DNA of 64,000 nt from Symbiodinium microadriaticum (GCA_001939145.1 LSRX01000258.1:213509-277508); one strand, 5' to 3'; positions 10,750 through 24,741 are shown, counted from the first letter of the stretch. Notes: a model not told the origin generated them from the letters alone. Made by a program: numbers and translations.

Positions 10750-12995
10750 GAGGTTCTCTGTTGCCGGAATTGCCGTGTCAGGGCTGCAGGGCTTCACTTG
10801 TAGAGTGTCGGGCTTTGCAGCAGGGTTCTACTGCAGGTAGGAGTTCATCATGATGGTTGATAGGTGGTTCTGGGTGTTGACGCTTTAGGGCGTCCGTCTG
10901 AGTTCTATAATATAGGGGTTCATTGAAGAGGTTTCGTAGGTGGTTTAGGACTTTAAGGGACATGTTCCGGAAGCCCCTGCCCTAATTCTTAAATCAAATC
11001 CCTATTTTCTGATCGCACACCATAGATCTGTGGCCTCCCTTCAGCGCCCCCACTAAACCACCCTAATATCGCCTTGACTTGATGAAGGACTCCTTATCCG
11101 GGATCCTTTCCTGAGTCCCCGGAAGCGGCAGGTAGGCTGGTGAACCTGAAGAAGGACTACGTAAAGCTGAGCCAGAGGGGTCTTTGTCCCAAGACGGGTC
11201 TTGATCTTGAGGTTCTACGAGCTCCATAGACGGCAATGCCCGGAACTACAAGGCAACAGTCGCGCCCCGCTATTAAGACTTGAAGCCCTTAGACATTCAC
11301 CCCTTAAACATCTGACAAGATACCACCACAACTTTTTTGAGAAACCCTGCGAGAAATTCTGCAAGAGGTTTCAGGCATCCCTCTAAACCTGGCTCGCGGT
11401 TTGGCTCAAAGTTTGGCACCCGAGCGCACGTGCCTGGCCGGGAGGGGAGCCATCCCAAGGACCTCTAGCGGCATTCGGGCTGTTGGGTTTAGGGTTTAGG
11501 GTTTAGGGTTTTGGGTTTAGGGTTTAGGGTTTAGGGTTTAGCCCCCTAACACTTCAGAGAGACCTCGTTCAAGGAAAGGGTTTAGGGGGCTCATTTACAG
11601 GACTTGAAGGGTTGGTTACGGGGAATAGTTTACAGGCTTTCGTAGGTTGGAGGGATGAACCAACCTTTTAGGGTTTGGTGCTTCGAGCTTAGGAAGGGGA
11701 AAAAGGCCTCTCGGCTTACAGCTTCAGGGCTTGGAATCGGGGGTTAAGCTTGGGTGTCGTGCGTTTGTTGGAGTTTACAGGGTTTGGAGGGCATCGATGG
11801 CTTGGGTCCATTCCTTCACTTTAGGGTTTTTGGGAGCCCGCGGCTGTTTCAAGAAAACCGTGGAGAGCGGCACCTTGCATGGGAACAGAATGTGGCACAG
11901 TCCCAGAAAGACAGTGCCTTATCATGATTTTGGTGACCTAGCTCCATGGTAGTCGTAGTAGAAATGGATCTTCTTGCAGCCTCTGTTATAGAAGGGCTTT
12001 GAGACGGAGCGTTCGAGAAGCAAGAGGATGAGGCCGGGATTCTGCTTCCTTGTCAAGAATCGGGAAGTAGAGTCCCAACTGCACAGTAAGGTTACTTGGC
12101 TCCCAAGGCCCTGCTAAATATCGGCAACCGGAAGTATGCGGTAGGGCTTAGGGTGTCCTAGACCTCAGATCAGCCCCGGAGACCCCTTTGTCGATGTTAA
12201 TGTGTGTGGCTCACATCGGCGGAGGTTGAGACTCCGAGGCGTCCGATCGGAGGTTTTTGGATGGTCTGAAAAAGTATGCCGGAGAGAGACTTGAACCCAT
12301 AGCCTCTTAAACCCTAGACCCTGAACCCGAACCCTAAATACCAAGTAACCCAGACTCTGAGCCAGAGGTACTTGGAGCAATCATCCTGCTGTCTAGAAGG
12401 TCCTTAACATGCCCCAGTACTACGGTAGGATCCCTGCTATGATCCTTCTTACAGGAAGGGTGTCAACTCATCAGAGGAACCGCTGACCCCGCAATTCCCA
12501 CAAGCTCCGATCCTGAAAACTCCCAGGTCCCGATCCAAATCTGCTAAGCCCTTGACCCGATATCCTGAAGTAAAGCAACACTCCCCAAACCTAAACGAGG
12601 TACCGGCTTGGGTGAATTCTGATTTTCCTTATCCGCTCAATCTAGATCCTTCACTTGAAGTTATTTCGAGAGCTGTTGAAAGCAAAGCGATCTTTTAGTA
12701 TGACCGACCTCAACACCAAATAACCGATCCTTTAGGTTTCGTTTTTGTGATTTCCTTACAGAAGTCCTTAAGAAGGTATGCTACATTCACGGTCCAGGTA
12801 AACCCTAAGCTGCAACATTTCAAACTTCCATCAGGAAACCCTAAACCCAAACCATAAAAACCCTATACGGCCTATACGTTAACCCTAAACTAAGCCCTGC
12901 ATCCAAACTATTCAGCCCCTAAGCCCTAAACCCCAAACCTAAACCCCAAAGCCCTAAACCGCAAAACCCTAAACCCCAAAACCCTAAACCCCAAA

Positions 12996-13021
12996 CCCCT
13001 AAACCCCCAGGAAGGGATCCG
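12996..13021 (+). promoter_or_regulatory. Candidate spliced-leader acceptor of ODAD3
   Basis: The C-rich tract ending aaacccccag finishes at 13010, and ATG follows at 13022 after gaagggatccg. No upstream exon fits phase and family. AG followed by G is also the cis-acceptor consensus here, so an undetected upstream exon cannot be excluded. Confidence 0.4.
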
Positions 13022-14753
13022 ATGGACAAGACCAAGAACGCCATGAGCGGGAGACTCGGGGGCTCTTTGGGGCCCCCACTTTGGGGCCCTGAGGGGCTTC
13101 AGGGTTCAGAGGGTTTAGGGTTTAGGGTTCAGAGGGCTTTGGGGCAAAAGAAAGGGATTACACAAGTCCTGATGCAAAAAATGGCGTTGGGGGTTTAGGG
13201 AGGGTTGGATTTCAGGGCGTTGGGGGTGTAAAGTAGACTCCTGATGGGTAAACCCTGGTCTGACCATGCAGTTTGAAAAAGGTGTCCAAAAACAAGGTCC
13301 GAGGATGAGGAATTTTTGTCATCCGTCTTTGAGCAGAGGGCTTCATTGAACAGGGGTGTGCAGTTACTTGCAGGGTTTCGAATTCAGTTTCGGGTTTATA
13401 GGGTTTGATGGGTCTGGGGGTTGGTGTGGTGGGCTAGCTCGTTTTTAGGAATCGTGGTTTTGTGTAGTGTGTTGGGTGTTGGGTGCACGGGTTGGTATGG
13501 CTCCCTTACACCTGAAACATCCTTAAACCCTAGTACGCCCCTACAGCCTTTGAGCCCTAACCTTACACCGGAAATTCTTCAACCCTAAACCCTAAACCCT
13601 AAACCTTGCCTGTTGTGTGCGAGCGTGAGAGTCGAAACCCTAAACCTGTAGACTAAACGTGCAAAAAGCAACACAGCTTCAAACAAGTCCAGTTTCCGAG
13701 ATAGTGAGGTCCGGAGGAGCAGCTGGAGGACCTTCAGCGACGTTTCACGCTGTTGGAGGGCGAGCGCAAGGTGCTGAGGGGTTAGGGTTTAGGGTTTAGA
13801 GTTTTGGGGTTTAGGGTTTAGGGTCCCTCATTCCGGTTGATTTGGGGTGAAGAAGGAGAGATTTGCAACTGGCCCGGGCATTTGCGGATTATGGGTGACA
13901 CAATATACTCTAGAACGTAGGATTCAGGTTGGTGAGTTTGGGCTCAGGATTCTTGGAAGTGAATACATTAGGACCGTAAACCCTGAGCCCCAAAGCTTCG
14001 GACCATGCCTGCCCTATGTGGGCTCTCCGACTGTACCTGAGCAGTCGGAACAAAGGTGTCAAGCAAAAACAAAGCTCCGAAGCTGAGACCTTGGCAGGCA
14101 ACATACGAGACGGCCAAGCTGAACATCCAGCAGAACAAGGACCTTGGACCAGAGAGAGCTGAGGTGTCGATAGTCATCGTCGTCGTAGTGTTGGTAGTCC
14201 TAGTGGTAGTGGTGGTAGCCCTAGTCCTGGCCAGGTCCTAGTCCGTTAGTAGAAGTCGTCGTAGAAGTAGCAACAGTAGTAATTAATTAGCAGTAATCAG
14301 TACTCGACTTTGTTGTCGTTCCAACATGCATCCTTTTGATTGGGTAAATAATCTGTAGCATTTTGGAAGTACAATAGTTCCTGTACAATCCAGAGGTCAA
14401 TCCTTTGTTCCCCTAGGAAACTCCAACGTGAGCCGCGAAACTGAAGTTTAAGGGGCGGCGATGATGTCGACCCCCGCCCGTGCCATGCTCATGACAGCAT
14501 CCTACATTGGACCATAGCACAGCATTACATGTCTTCGGTGCTGCCCGCTTCAGAGAGTATACGGTTAGGGTTGTAGCCTTCTTGCTGTCCCGCTTCTCTG
14601 GTCAGGAGATCATCACCCAGATGAAGGAGGAAAACAAAACGCTGAGGCAGAAAGTGCTTTGCTCGGTCATGGAAAGACCGAGGTCATCCATAACACTTGT
14701 GTCTTGCTCTTTGCTTTGGGATTGCATCTGGTCATATCGATCTCGCAGCTGTT

Positions 14754-14788
<35 letters not shown>

Positions 14789-14836
14789 CAGGCGCGTGCG
14801 CGGGTGGGGGAACTTCCCCCTCCCATAACCCTGTTG

Positions 14837-14879
<43 letters not shown>

Positions 14880-16948
14880 AGGGAGCAAGCAAGGGGAAAC
14901 GTGGCTCTCGAAAGGAAAAGCGAGTTTAGCCAGGGTTTGGCCTCAGAGCCAAAGATAGAAACCCTCTACCTCTTCCTACAGCTATATAGCTGTAGAAGCC
15001 CTGAACCCTAAAGAATTAGAACCAGTCATATGATGGAGGTCGGCCGGTCCGACAATCACAGAACCTATTTTAATCGCAACAGCAAGAGTTTGCATAGTCG
15101 ACTCTTCCTATAGTCTACATAATTGTAGTAGTCGATCTTTAGCAGAAAGCTGGGCGCAGGAATCAAATCGCAGAGATCCGCATCGAGAAGCCCGAGTCCC
15201 TGGAGAAGTCTCTCGAAACCTGCCTGCCCTGCCTTTATCTAGGGTTTAAAGAGCTGCTAGGTTTATTTATGTTGGTTTCGGGTACTCTGGTTTGGGGCTT
15301 GTAGGGATTGGAGGACATAGTGGGTTTTTATGGGGCTCGGGGTTTATAGGGTTCATGGGGGGGTTGGGGTTTAGGGCCACTGCGTCTATGCACGGGATCG
15401 TTAGGTGGTCATCCAGTTCCCCGCTTCACAAAATGGATTCAGGACTTAGGGTTTAGCGCCTTGGGGTTTCGAGATATACCGAAATCTGCCTGCCGTCAGA
15501 GGTGTCAGAAAGGCCCCAGGGGCATGACAAAGTAGCAAGCCGTGGCGTTGCGGATTTTTGACTGAGGAGAAGACGATGACTGAAGCAGCCTTGCTGCAAG
15601 ATGTTCATCAGTTGCTCTGGGGATCTTTTTATTGGAGGCAGCAGCCGGGTGGCAAAGTTCAGAGCACGTGTGGTTGTTAATGCCTAAGTTCCGTTTCAGC
15701 TCCGAAGTTGTAGCCTACTGACTGCAAGGAGGCATCACTGTCTCCAGGGATCTTGGCCAGATGAATGGGGCCAACAAAAATTAAAAGGGGACCAGGCGCA
15801 ACCAATACACCCCAACCTTCCCCTCCCTAGTTCTTTACAGGAAACCTTAAGCACCCAAACTCCTGCACACGTCCCTCCCTAAACCGACTGAGGATATGCT
15901 TGCCGCAACGTTGCCGTGTCTTTTAAGGAACCTATAGTTATACGCGGTAGAGGTGAAGGCCCGGATTCCCGCAGTTCGATTCTGGAGGGTGAGATGAGCG
16001 TGTACTTTGAGACTTGGGATGTAGGCTTCGGCATAGCTCAAGTCCAGCTGTCCGAAAATGTCAGTAGATATGGTGAGTGCAGTGGCGATGGCAAACACCG
16101 GACCATGAAGCGCAGAACAAGGTTTAATGACGGGGACGAAACGAATTGTGCAGGCTAGTGCTGGTGATACATGGTGATGTGTTTCCTTTGCTTTTACTCG
16201 GGAGGCCGGCTATGGTGTCTTGAGTCTTGATGTTTTCTTGAACCAGCGTGCCATCCGGGACATGTCCGAGTGCAAGCATCAAGACCCTAAACCCAAACCC
16301 TAAACAAGAAATCGTGGACTTCTTGGCACTTGCGTGACGGAGCCCTAGCACCCAGGTCCAGAATCTGCAGAGAAGGCCTGCTCCGGATGCGGGGTTTGGG
16401 GGGTTTGAGCTTCGGAACTCGAGGGTTTAGGGTTTGTGGTTTCCCGAACTGTGCCAGGCGGACAGAGGCAGCATGTCGTCAGCTAATCATCTTATACCCA
16501 TGTTCCAACATTCTAAGCTTCACTATAAGGGGGGTGCAGGATTGCGAAATGGGTTGCGGAGCCGGTATAGGAAAGCAGCATGTCGTGCTGATGGAGTTGC
16601 TTGTAAGCTTGATGTTTGTATCTATAGCAGAGAACTACCGAGTGCAGCGGGATGCTGATCAATGGCAGAGCTTCGAAGATTCGCAAGGCAGATGAGTGAG
16701 GTTCGAGAGCAGAGTGCCTGACGACAGACGTAGGGATAGAACATCGCAAGGCGGCAGCATCTTCCGAGTTGAGGGATCTACGGAGTGGGGCATTGAACCA
16801 TCTGAAAGGTGAATTATCAGCCAAGCCTTTTCAAACTTGCGGTAGCCTCCCAAGCCTTAGCCCGGATGTGGGCACTGCATGTTTGTGCTGCAAGGATCGA
16901 CCTCTTGAAGAACGAGAACAACAAGAAACGAGAGTACCTCGATCAGCT
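13022..16948 (+). CDS. ODAD3: ODAD3/CCDC151 (ODA10) homologue, 5' exons
   Basis: Exons 13022-13046, 13709-13770, 14098-14139, 14606-14655, 15160-15207 and 16895-16948. They give MDKTKNAMSPEEQLEDLQRR, then FTLLEGERKATYETAKLN, IQQNKEIITQMKEENKTLRQ and a coil ending LLKNENNKKREYLDQ. The stretch LLEG(E/D)RKA-x-(Y/F)E-(T/S)-x-x-x-x-I-x-x-N-K matches the N-terminal coiled coil of ODAD3. That protein docks outer dynein arms on axonemal doublet microtubules, so the product should act in the flagella. The start is taken at ATG 13022, 11 nt after an AG that ends a C-rich CCCTAAA tract, a likely trans-splice acceptor. Donors are GC, GT, GA, GC, GT, GT. Exon 15160-15207 is the least certain. The last exon ends in phase 2 and joins 34637 in phase across the FKBP gene. 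Confidence 0.78.
14752..14875 (+). repeat. (GA)n / (GACA)n microsatellite
   Basis: Two GA runs separated by a short GC-rich palindromic spacer (gggggaacttccccc). Located in the ODAD3 intron 14656-15159. Confidence 0.9.
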
Positions 16949-17190
16949 GTGCCCTTGGCTCTCCGCTGACATGCCAAGCAGCGCCAGATCTCAGCTACCA
17001 CCGGCAAGTAGAGTCGGTACGGCAGGGTTGGTACTAGAATATAGTATGATGCTATATTGCTATACTAAGGTTATAGTCAGTTATAGTTATGGGTGTAAAA
17101 TGGTACCCTTATTTGCAGCAGGAAGGGTGCATAAGGGAGGCAGGAACTTGGCTTTGTGTTTTGGCTCAGAGGGTCGTCTGCTTCTTTGGG

Positions 17191-17205
17191 CGACTCAGTT
17201 TTGCA
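17191..17205 (+). promoter_or_regulatory. Candidate spliced-leader acceptor of the FKBP gene
   Basis: A pyrimidine-containing stretch (cttctttgggcgactcag) ends in AG at 17198, seven bases before the initiator ATG at 17206. In dinoflagellates nuclear mRNAs receive a 22-nt leader at such an AG. The site is inferred from position only. Confidence 0.4.
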
Positions 17206-19549
17206 ATGGCGACGGGCGCTTACCCACTGGACGAGCTCGGCGGAGGCTTCGAAGATGCTTCGGACGATGGGGTGGACTTCCCCCTTCCTGAAGGCGAGCT
17301 TTCCGTGAGTCGTGCCAGGGATGATGAACGATGCCGATGGGGAAGACGATGAGGAGGTTGAACTATGCGATCGTTCTCGTTGGGACCCATCTTTACCCTC
17401 ATGAACGTAGTATCCGTTAAACAGACGTATTCTTAGCATGTTTTGGAGTCCCATGTCATGTCTAAGGTCGTCACCATTAGGAGGAGCATCAGCATTGCAT
17501 CGGTCCACATCGATTGAATTTTCACGGCTTTTTTTAGTTGGTGCGTGTCCTGCACTTGTCCACTCTGCCAGCGGCCCTGTTCGGTCAGATGCGACGGAAG
17601 CAGAACCAAACCTTTATGGAAGCCAGCCCTCAGAGACCGTTAATCAAACCTAGGAAACCAACATCCCATATAATAGTACCCCCTCACCAATCCTTCTAGA
17701 AAGCTTACATCAACCCTTACAGTGGCCCCTATTGCGACCGTTTAATTTAATTAGTAGAATTTCCCTTTAAAAAATAGTACCCCTTACAGGTCTGTCTAGG
17801 AAGCTTGAGAGCCGCAGGTGTGCAGAAAGAGATCTTGAGCGAAGCTCCCACCTCCGAGTGGGCCAAGCCTCGCAGGGGCGATGAGGTCACGGTGCGTTAC
17901 ACAGGGACGCTGGAGTCTGGGGAAGAGTTTCTAGGTAGGCCTTTAAGATATGTCGTTTTCCCTTATGGGGCTTAGGAGGGGATGAGTTCCTAGGTAGACC
18001 TTTAAGATATTTTATTTGCCTTTCTGGAGCTTAAGAGGATATCGTGAATATGAGTGGGCCAACCGAGGTTCGACTCCACCCGGGACAAAGAGCCCTACAC
18101 CTTCATCCTAGGAGAAGAGGAGAAAGCAGTGAGAGCCTGGCAGTTCGGGATCCCAACAATGAGGAAAGGAGAAGTCGCCAAGTTTAAGGTGGCACCGGAG
18201 TTTGCTTACGGTTCCGATGGCACGGAGAAGGTGCCCGCGAACTCTACTGTGACCTATGAGATCGAACTGGTCAAATGGATGCCGCGGGTCGACTTGCTTC
18301 TCTGCTCTTGTCATAGACTTACTTTAATTTGCGATAGCACGGTTACTGTACAGTTCTAGACAATAGTTATACACCTGGGACCTACATCGTGCATGTACAC
18401 ATGTGTATATATATATATATACACACCTGCATATCTATGCACACAAACCTTTCCATGTACCCAGTTTTCATAAGAAGCCAGGTTTTCAGATGGAACGATC
18501 ATCAAGACGGTGGTCCTGGAGGGATCTGGCTGGAAGATGCCGCGGATGAGGGATGAAGTCTTCATCTCTCTGATGCTGGGCTTTTAGGGTTTAGGGTTTA
18601 CGGCCCTTCCCACAGAGCCCGTTATCCTTACTTCCGGGATATTTTTTGCGCCTGACACAAAAGAAACGCCAAGGTTTAAGGTTTTTTCCTGAATCGAAGG
18701 ACCTGAGATAAGGACGCGATTTGAGTAAGTTACCAGGGTCTAGGCAGATGAGAGAACAAGCTGGCTTCCTTATACTGGTAGCTTCCCTTTCCTGAACAAC
18801 GAACCCAGGAAAGTGGAGAAAACCGATGGGACAACTTTCTACGAAGAGAAGTCCCTCGAGTATGTCCTTGGCTCTGACCTCCTTGGCCCTTGGTCCAAAG
18901 CCGTAGACCGCTCCCTTGCTTCGATGATGCTGGGCGAGTTTTATGCAGGGCTACATGGCTAATGATACTATTCCGTAGAGTTCCTCATGTGGGTATTTTG
19001 CAGTAACGTAGCAAACCCCCGAGCCCAATTCTACTAATTCAGGCCTAAATCACGAAGAAACATGGGGTAGGATTTCGCAGCGCCACCTAGCGTGTTCTGT
19101 TACATTTATGTGCAAGTGTATTTCGTTGAGTAGGGTTATAAGGACCTTGATTGCGATCATTTTTGGACAAACCTTATAATTACTTGTTAAAGGGCCATCG
19201 GACTAAGAGATTGATCCTTGCGTTTAAAGACTTTGTGTTCAGGGTTGCTCAAGGCCTAGCCTAGCACCAGTTAAGATTCGCATGTCTTTCCCGTAAACCA
19301 GAATGACAGACGGGGGAGCAGCTGATCACCCTTGAGCCTCTTCCGGCACATAGGTGCAAGCCCCATGCAGGTGTGAAGAGCTCATGTCAACCCGCAACTA
19401 CCGTAGATCCTGAACCCTAAGCCTCAACCTCAGCAGCCAGGAAGAGGGACGAGATCGTCACGCTGCACTTCGCGAAGACTTTCGACTGCGGTGCAGATCC
19501 TGAGGAGTTGACTGGCACGCTCACCCTGCATCAGATCTACGAGACCAAG
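17206..19549 (+). other. FKBP gene exons 1-6 (FKBP domains 1 and 2)
   Basis: Exon boundaries: 17206-17293, 17818-17926, 18068-18280, 18482-18571, 18809-18937, 19441-19549. Exons 2-3 carry the intact first isomerase domain. Exons 4-6 carry the second: it begins DGTIIKTVVLEGSGW, the usual start of a tandem FKBP repeat, and ends YETK. Intron 18281-18481 contains a (TA)n run near 18405-18425. Intron 18938-19440 has no recognisable element. Intron 19550-20014 contains an inverted-repeat MITE (19714-19824). Confidence 0.85.
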
Positions 19550-22500
19550 GATCCTTCGGTAAAGGGTTTCGGGTCGACGGACGTATGGTTTGGGGTTGAT
19601 GAGGGTGTAAGTAAGCAATGTATTGGAATTGTCAGTGCCTCGGTTTGCGTATGCACGCATGTGCTGCGTAGGTGAGCGTTCTGCGCCATGGCCCATCCTT
19701 AACCGTGCTTGGTACCCAGAGAACCCAATACCCCTTAATCAAGGAATATACCTTAAATCATAATATTAAGGCCCCTATAATTTAAGGCATATTCCTTAAT
19801 TAAGGGGCATTGGGTTCTCTGGGTAAGGATTGAGTTGGTGGAACCTGTTCCATAACAAGCGCAGCCAGCTTGGATAACTCCTTCGAGCAACTCTAGGCTC
19901 TACATCCCAACCTTCAAGCCTAAAGCCCAAAAACCTAAAACCGGGATATTTCCTGGAAGCCCTAAACCAGGGTATTTCCTAGAAGCTCTAAACCAGGATA
20001 TTTCCTACAAGAAGGAGAAGACTCTACTGAAGAAGCAAGTGGTCGAAGGGCAGGGCTATGAGATGTGCAAGGACGCTTGGTGTGCGGATGAGCAGCTACT
20101 ACGGTTTAGAGGGCTCAGACGCGGGTGTAGGGATTCAGTCTAGGGCTTCGGGCTTAGGCTTTAGGGTTGAAGGTTTAGGGATCAGAGCCGATATAGGCTT
20201 GAGACTTCTGCGAACAGGCAGCGTAGCTGTGGGAGTTCATCAGCAGGCTAACTTGATGCACACCATCCGGGCACCTGACCTGACTCTACACGGTCCAGCT
20301 TCGCCAAAACACCGCCCAAGTATAGAGAGAGCTGGTGGTTGGACTCCTAGCACATCTGGGGATGTTGTTCTCCAGACCTTAAATCTTGACAGCACCCGAC
20401 ATCTAAATAAGATTAAATAATCTGTTTCCCAAAGCTAAACCATGAACCCCCAAACCTTTCGTGTTTTCCTCGAAGCTCCTAGAGCATGCCTCATAGGTAG
20501 CCTTTAGAGTATTCCCCATGCCATAGCAGCCCGTACAGAAACTCTATAGAAGGCTTACTTAACTCCAAAGTTGGTCTTGCACCCCCCCCCCCCAAACCCT
20601 AAACCCTCACCCTAAACCCTTTTATAGTAACCCCATGGAACTTGCAACCTCTGGGCCCCCTGCAAGGATGGCAGCAGTGTGAAGCTTCGTGTGGAGGAGG
20701 CCATGGACTCCTCGAAGGCGGCCATTCCATCTTTCCAGCCGCAGGCGGCTGGGGCTGGGATCCGGGCAGGGTCCCGACAAGACGAAGAGTTACTATAATA
20801 CATAAAGGAAAATTTCTATATGTATAATAAATACATACATGCATGCATACATACATACATACATGCATACATACATACATACATAAATAGATAAAAAATA
20901 AATACATAGATAAACAAAAAATCATATATATATATGTGTATATATATATATATGCATATATGTTCTTCTGATACTTCCTGGGCCTGTGTTGTTGCTTTGG
21001 CGGGTGGGGCAATGGATGACTACACGGCCATTGCAGATGGACATTCACGAGTGACAGGATTTTGCAGGCAGTTCAAGTGTTTGGTTTAGTTACAGGTACG
21101 CATGCTTTTAAGTCACGTTTTCGTACAGAACCACGGACGACCACAAATTTCCGTCTAGAGTCACACCCGGCATCTACAACGCTCATCGTGGAAATGAGCG
21201 ATAGTCAGAACTGCATGGCCTGTTCGATCGCCCGGTAGGCAGAGAGTGCTTTGGCACTTGTGTGCTCAACACTAAAGCTGTAAATGCCAAGAAGAATCAT
21301 CAGCTGCTGAACGGCAATGTCGGTCTATACTTCATCCAGCACTTTGGCTTCGGAAGATACAAGAGCACCTGCGCATGGTGACATACTGCCAAGATAGATT
21401 GAATCCAAACCTTGTGTGGAATGCTTCCCACCCAGAGGCTGTTGGCGGCATCGATCTAGCACGAGTGAAGTCCTGTCGCAATTGCCAACCCGAGCGTAAG
21501 TGCCAATAAAAAACCCGAAACCGCCAACAGCCCTGAGGTTCTAGAGTTCGTGGCTGGTGAAGGCGAAGTTGCTGACGCATTGGAGCTTTGCGTTGCAGAC
21601 ATGAAGAAGGAAGAGAAGGCGAAATGGGAAGAGCTTAGTCCGGGCTTAGCTGTTGGATAGGGTTTGTTGTTCTAACTATCCAGACAGGACGGACGTCACC
21701 ATGAATTGTCATTGCCATCGACAGAAATCTTGGTGCTAGGTACAAAAGACTCCCCGAACCACTTAAATCCTAGAAATTCCTGAACTCTGAAACCGTCTGT
21801 CCCAAACAAAAGCCTCATCTGCCGTTCCAACGTCATACAAACTCTGAAACCCCCAAGACCAACTCCCTCCGTAAACAGTTAAATGCCAGTCCGCAGTACA
21901 GGAAACCGTATCGACCCTAAAGACAAGATGCCTTAATCCCCCCTTTGCATAAAACTCCCATAGCCCTAACCCCCCTTAACTCCCTTAGCCCTCAAGAAAG
22001 AAGCTAGCCCATTTTCTCAGAAGCCCAAATGATAAGCCCTCGAAAACTTCCAGGAATCATTATACATTATACATGTTCAACCCGCGAAACAGTCATCCTC
22101 TTGTTGACTCCCCGTCCGAGGCGATTCTACGGGTGCTGCACCCAGCGCAGGCAGCGGAGCCGCGCCTGGGTTTGGCGAACCTAGTGACCTGGATCTGGTT
22201 AACATCTCCAAGAAGGGTTTAGGGCTTAGGGGTTTAGGGTTTAGGGGGTTTTGCTTTATAGAGTTATAGGTTTTGATCCGGATTTAGCGGGATTTCGAAG
22301 GGTTGCGTAGGGTTTTCTAGAAGGCGGTGGGGCGTATGAGGTCTTAGAGGCTGTCATCAAGGTCTCGATAAAGTGTTTTTTTTATCCTTCCATGGAATTG
22401 AGCATGCTTTCCTTGTAGAATTGGTGTTTCGAGATACTGCCATCTAGACTTCCCTTCATAGTTGTTAATCTCTTGCTTTAGAGGTTTGTCGAAGCTTTGG

Positions 22501-24741
22501 GGAGCTTCTTTTTATGCCTGGTCTGCTTTGAGCTTGTGCACATTGCGAGGTAGAAGCCCTTGTGCTGGACACCGCCCGTCTCGGTGATGTGCCCTGTAGT
22601 ACCGTGTAGACACAGGATTATTCTGCACAAAACATTTCGGAGTGCAGCCACCAAGCAATCAACAGCAGCGACTGAGGATGTTGAGGAGCTGCTGCTGACG
22701 CTGGCAGGGGAGGGGAAGGGGACTGCCCGCACCATGTTCAATGGTGTAATGGTGCTCTAGATGGTTCATCAGCTTGGTTGACCTTTCTGTCGAATTGGAA
22801 TTCCCAAAGCCGTTAGATTGAAGCCAAAAAATTCAACCCTAACCCGTTTCGTTTTTTCTCTGTGAATCTAGAGCGAGGCTTTTGAGAGATGGTGCGGCCT
22901 TCTTTCTGCACCGAGAAAGGAGCAACGAACTGCGAACCAGACACTTTAAGATGGATACTATACTGGGTGCCTTGATAATTAGAATAGGGCTTGCGGGTAT
23001 ATCTTTCTGTAACTATAATAAGGACCCCCCCCAAACAAAAAAAAAGAAAAAACAAAAGAGGCCTATTCTAGTTTTTCAGGCCCCTACATTAAGCCCGGTG
23101 TAAAACCCTGCAGTGCCGCCCTAACCAACCCTAAACTCTAAACCCCAACCCCGCCTAATTTGCCAATGCTTCATACACTGAGTGTATGGAGTATGATGTT
23201 TGTACGTGCCCGACTCTGATGCTTGTCCTTGGAGGTCTTGGAAAATTTCGAGCCCGCGAAGCACAGCTTCAGCCTATCGCCAGAGGAGTCCCTTGGCTGG
23301 CTTTGCCTCAGAGCTTTGGGGTTGGGTTTTGGGGTTCTGAAAGAGGACCTTCGATCTCTAAGGTTCGGATGTGCCGATCGTCATTGTAAGACCTAAACCC
23401 CGAATTCCTGGATGGTGGGGTTTCGAGATTGGGTATCAGAATCTCGTAGCAACTCGGAGCCCGGCTTGTCCCCGCCAGGTTCCCCACAGTATTCTTGCCA
23501 CGTGTGTGAGTTCAGGATTTTGCTTCTCGGGCCGTACCATCCGCCACTGAATCCCTAGTTGTGGCCCCGAACCCTTGCTTTGCAGACGGGCCTGTCTCAG
23601 GAAAATGGAGCGCGCTGCTGCCAAGAAGGAGACGGGAACGAAGCTGTTGCTTGGTCAGCACCCCAAATCAGAATCAGCGTAGTCATCACAATAATCCAAA
23701 GATCAGCAGTAACGAGAACAGCCTCAGAACAGCGGTACGAGTGGCAGCAATACACCATGAGGATATTGATGTGAGCCCAAGTCCTTAAGCCCTGAAGCCT
23801 CCTAAACATCAAATCTGCGATGCGGGAAATTGAGCTGGAATTGCGTTTGTGAGGAACAGGCAAACTCTTCATGTGTCTTTCCGCCGCATGTCTCGCAGTT
23901 CTTGTCATCCAGGCTTTGAAAAACATGTTCTCCAAGAGCTTTGTCTGTGCCTTGCTAGTCATATACAGGCCCTCAACATGAAACCTTGCGATGGGGTCTG
24001 GTAAAAGAGGGGAACCTCGTGGAGGTTTGATGCTCTGGAGTTCCAGCAGTTGGTTCCTCTACGGATAGCAAGCTGCCCCTTGGGTGGTTGTCCAAATTGA
24101 TATTTCTTATCGGATTCCCACACTATTGGGTAAAGTTGTAAGAGTAGAACTATATAGGGTCGCCAAAGGGACCATGATTCAACCGATCAGAACGGCACAG
24201 GCAAGCTAGAGAAAGCCAGAAGGTCTCTATGCGGCAAACCCGTACACCTGACCTCCAAACAGAACTCAGGAAAAAAACAGAGCAATGCAGAGACCCCTGG
24301 CAGGAACAACTTGCGGAAAAGTGCGTTCAACCCTAGCCCCCCAACCTGCAACGCCCCAGGTTCAAGGCCCAGCGATGGGCCATGGCTGCAAAAAGCTACC
24401 AGGCGGTGTCAGAGCCCCGGCGACGGAAGTTAGGTGTCTTGATTAACATGTTAGCCCGATGAATTCGAACACTATTCCTTACGGGTCCTTATTCTCACTA
24501 TTAACCCCAAAGTCTCATGCGAGTGCTAAGGCCTAGTGATTCGATGCTGAAGACCCTTTGTAGGACATCATAAGCCCCACACACCCCTGAACCCTGTAAT
24601 CCTGATATCCCAGGATATGTTGAGCTACGTGGTGGTCTCAGAGCTGCAGGGCGATGTCCGGAGCACCTCTCCTGTTGATAGAGCCTCGTACCTGTTGGGG
24701 GTCCATGTCTAGATAAGTAGTGGTGGTGGTAGTAGTAGGAG

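Noticed and set aside
11132-11170. Exon-like segment RLVNLKKDYVKL with AG|G acceptor and GC donor
   Set aside because: It could precede ODAD3 in phase 1, but no ATG exon with a compatible phase was found upstream and the ATG at 13022 gives a natural start. Left out of the gene model.
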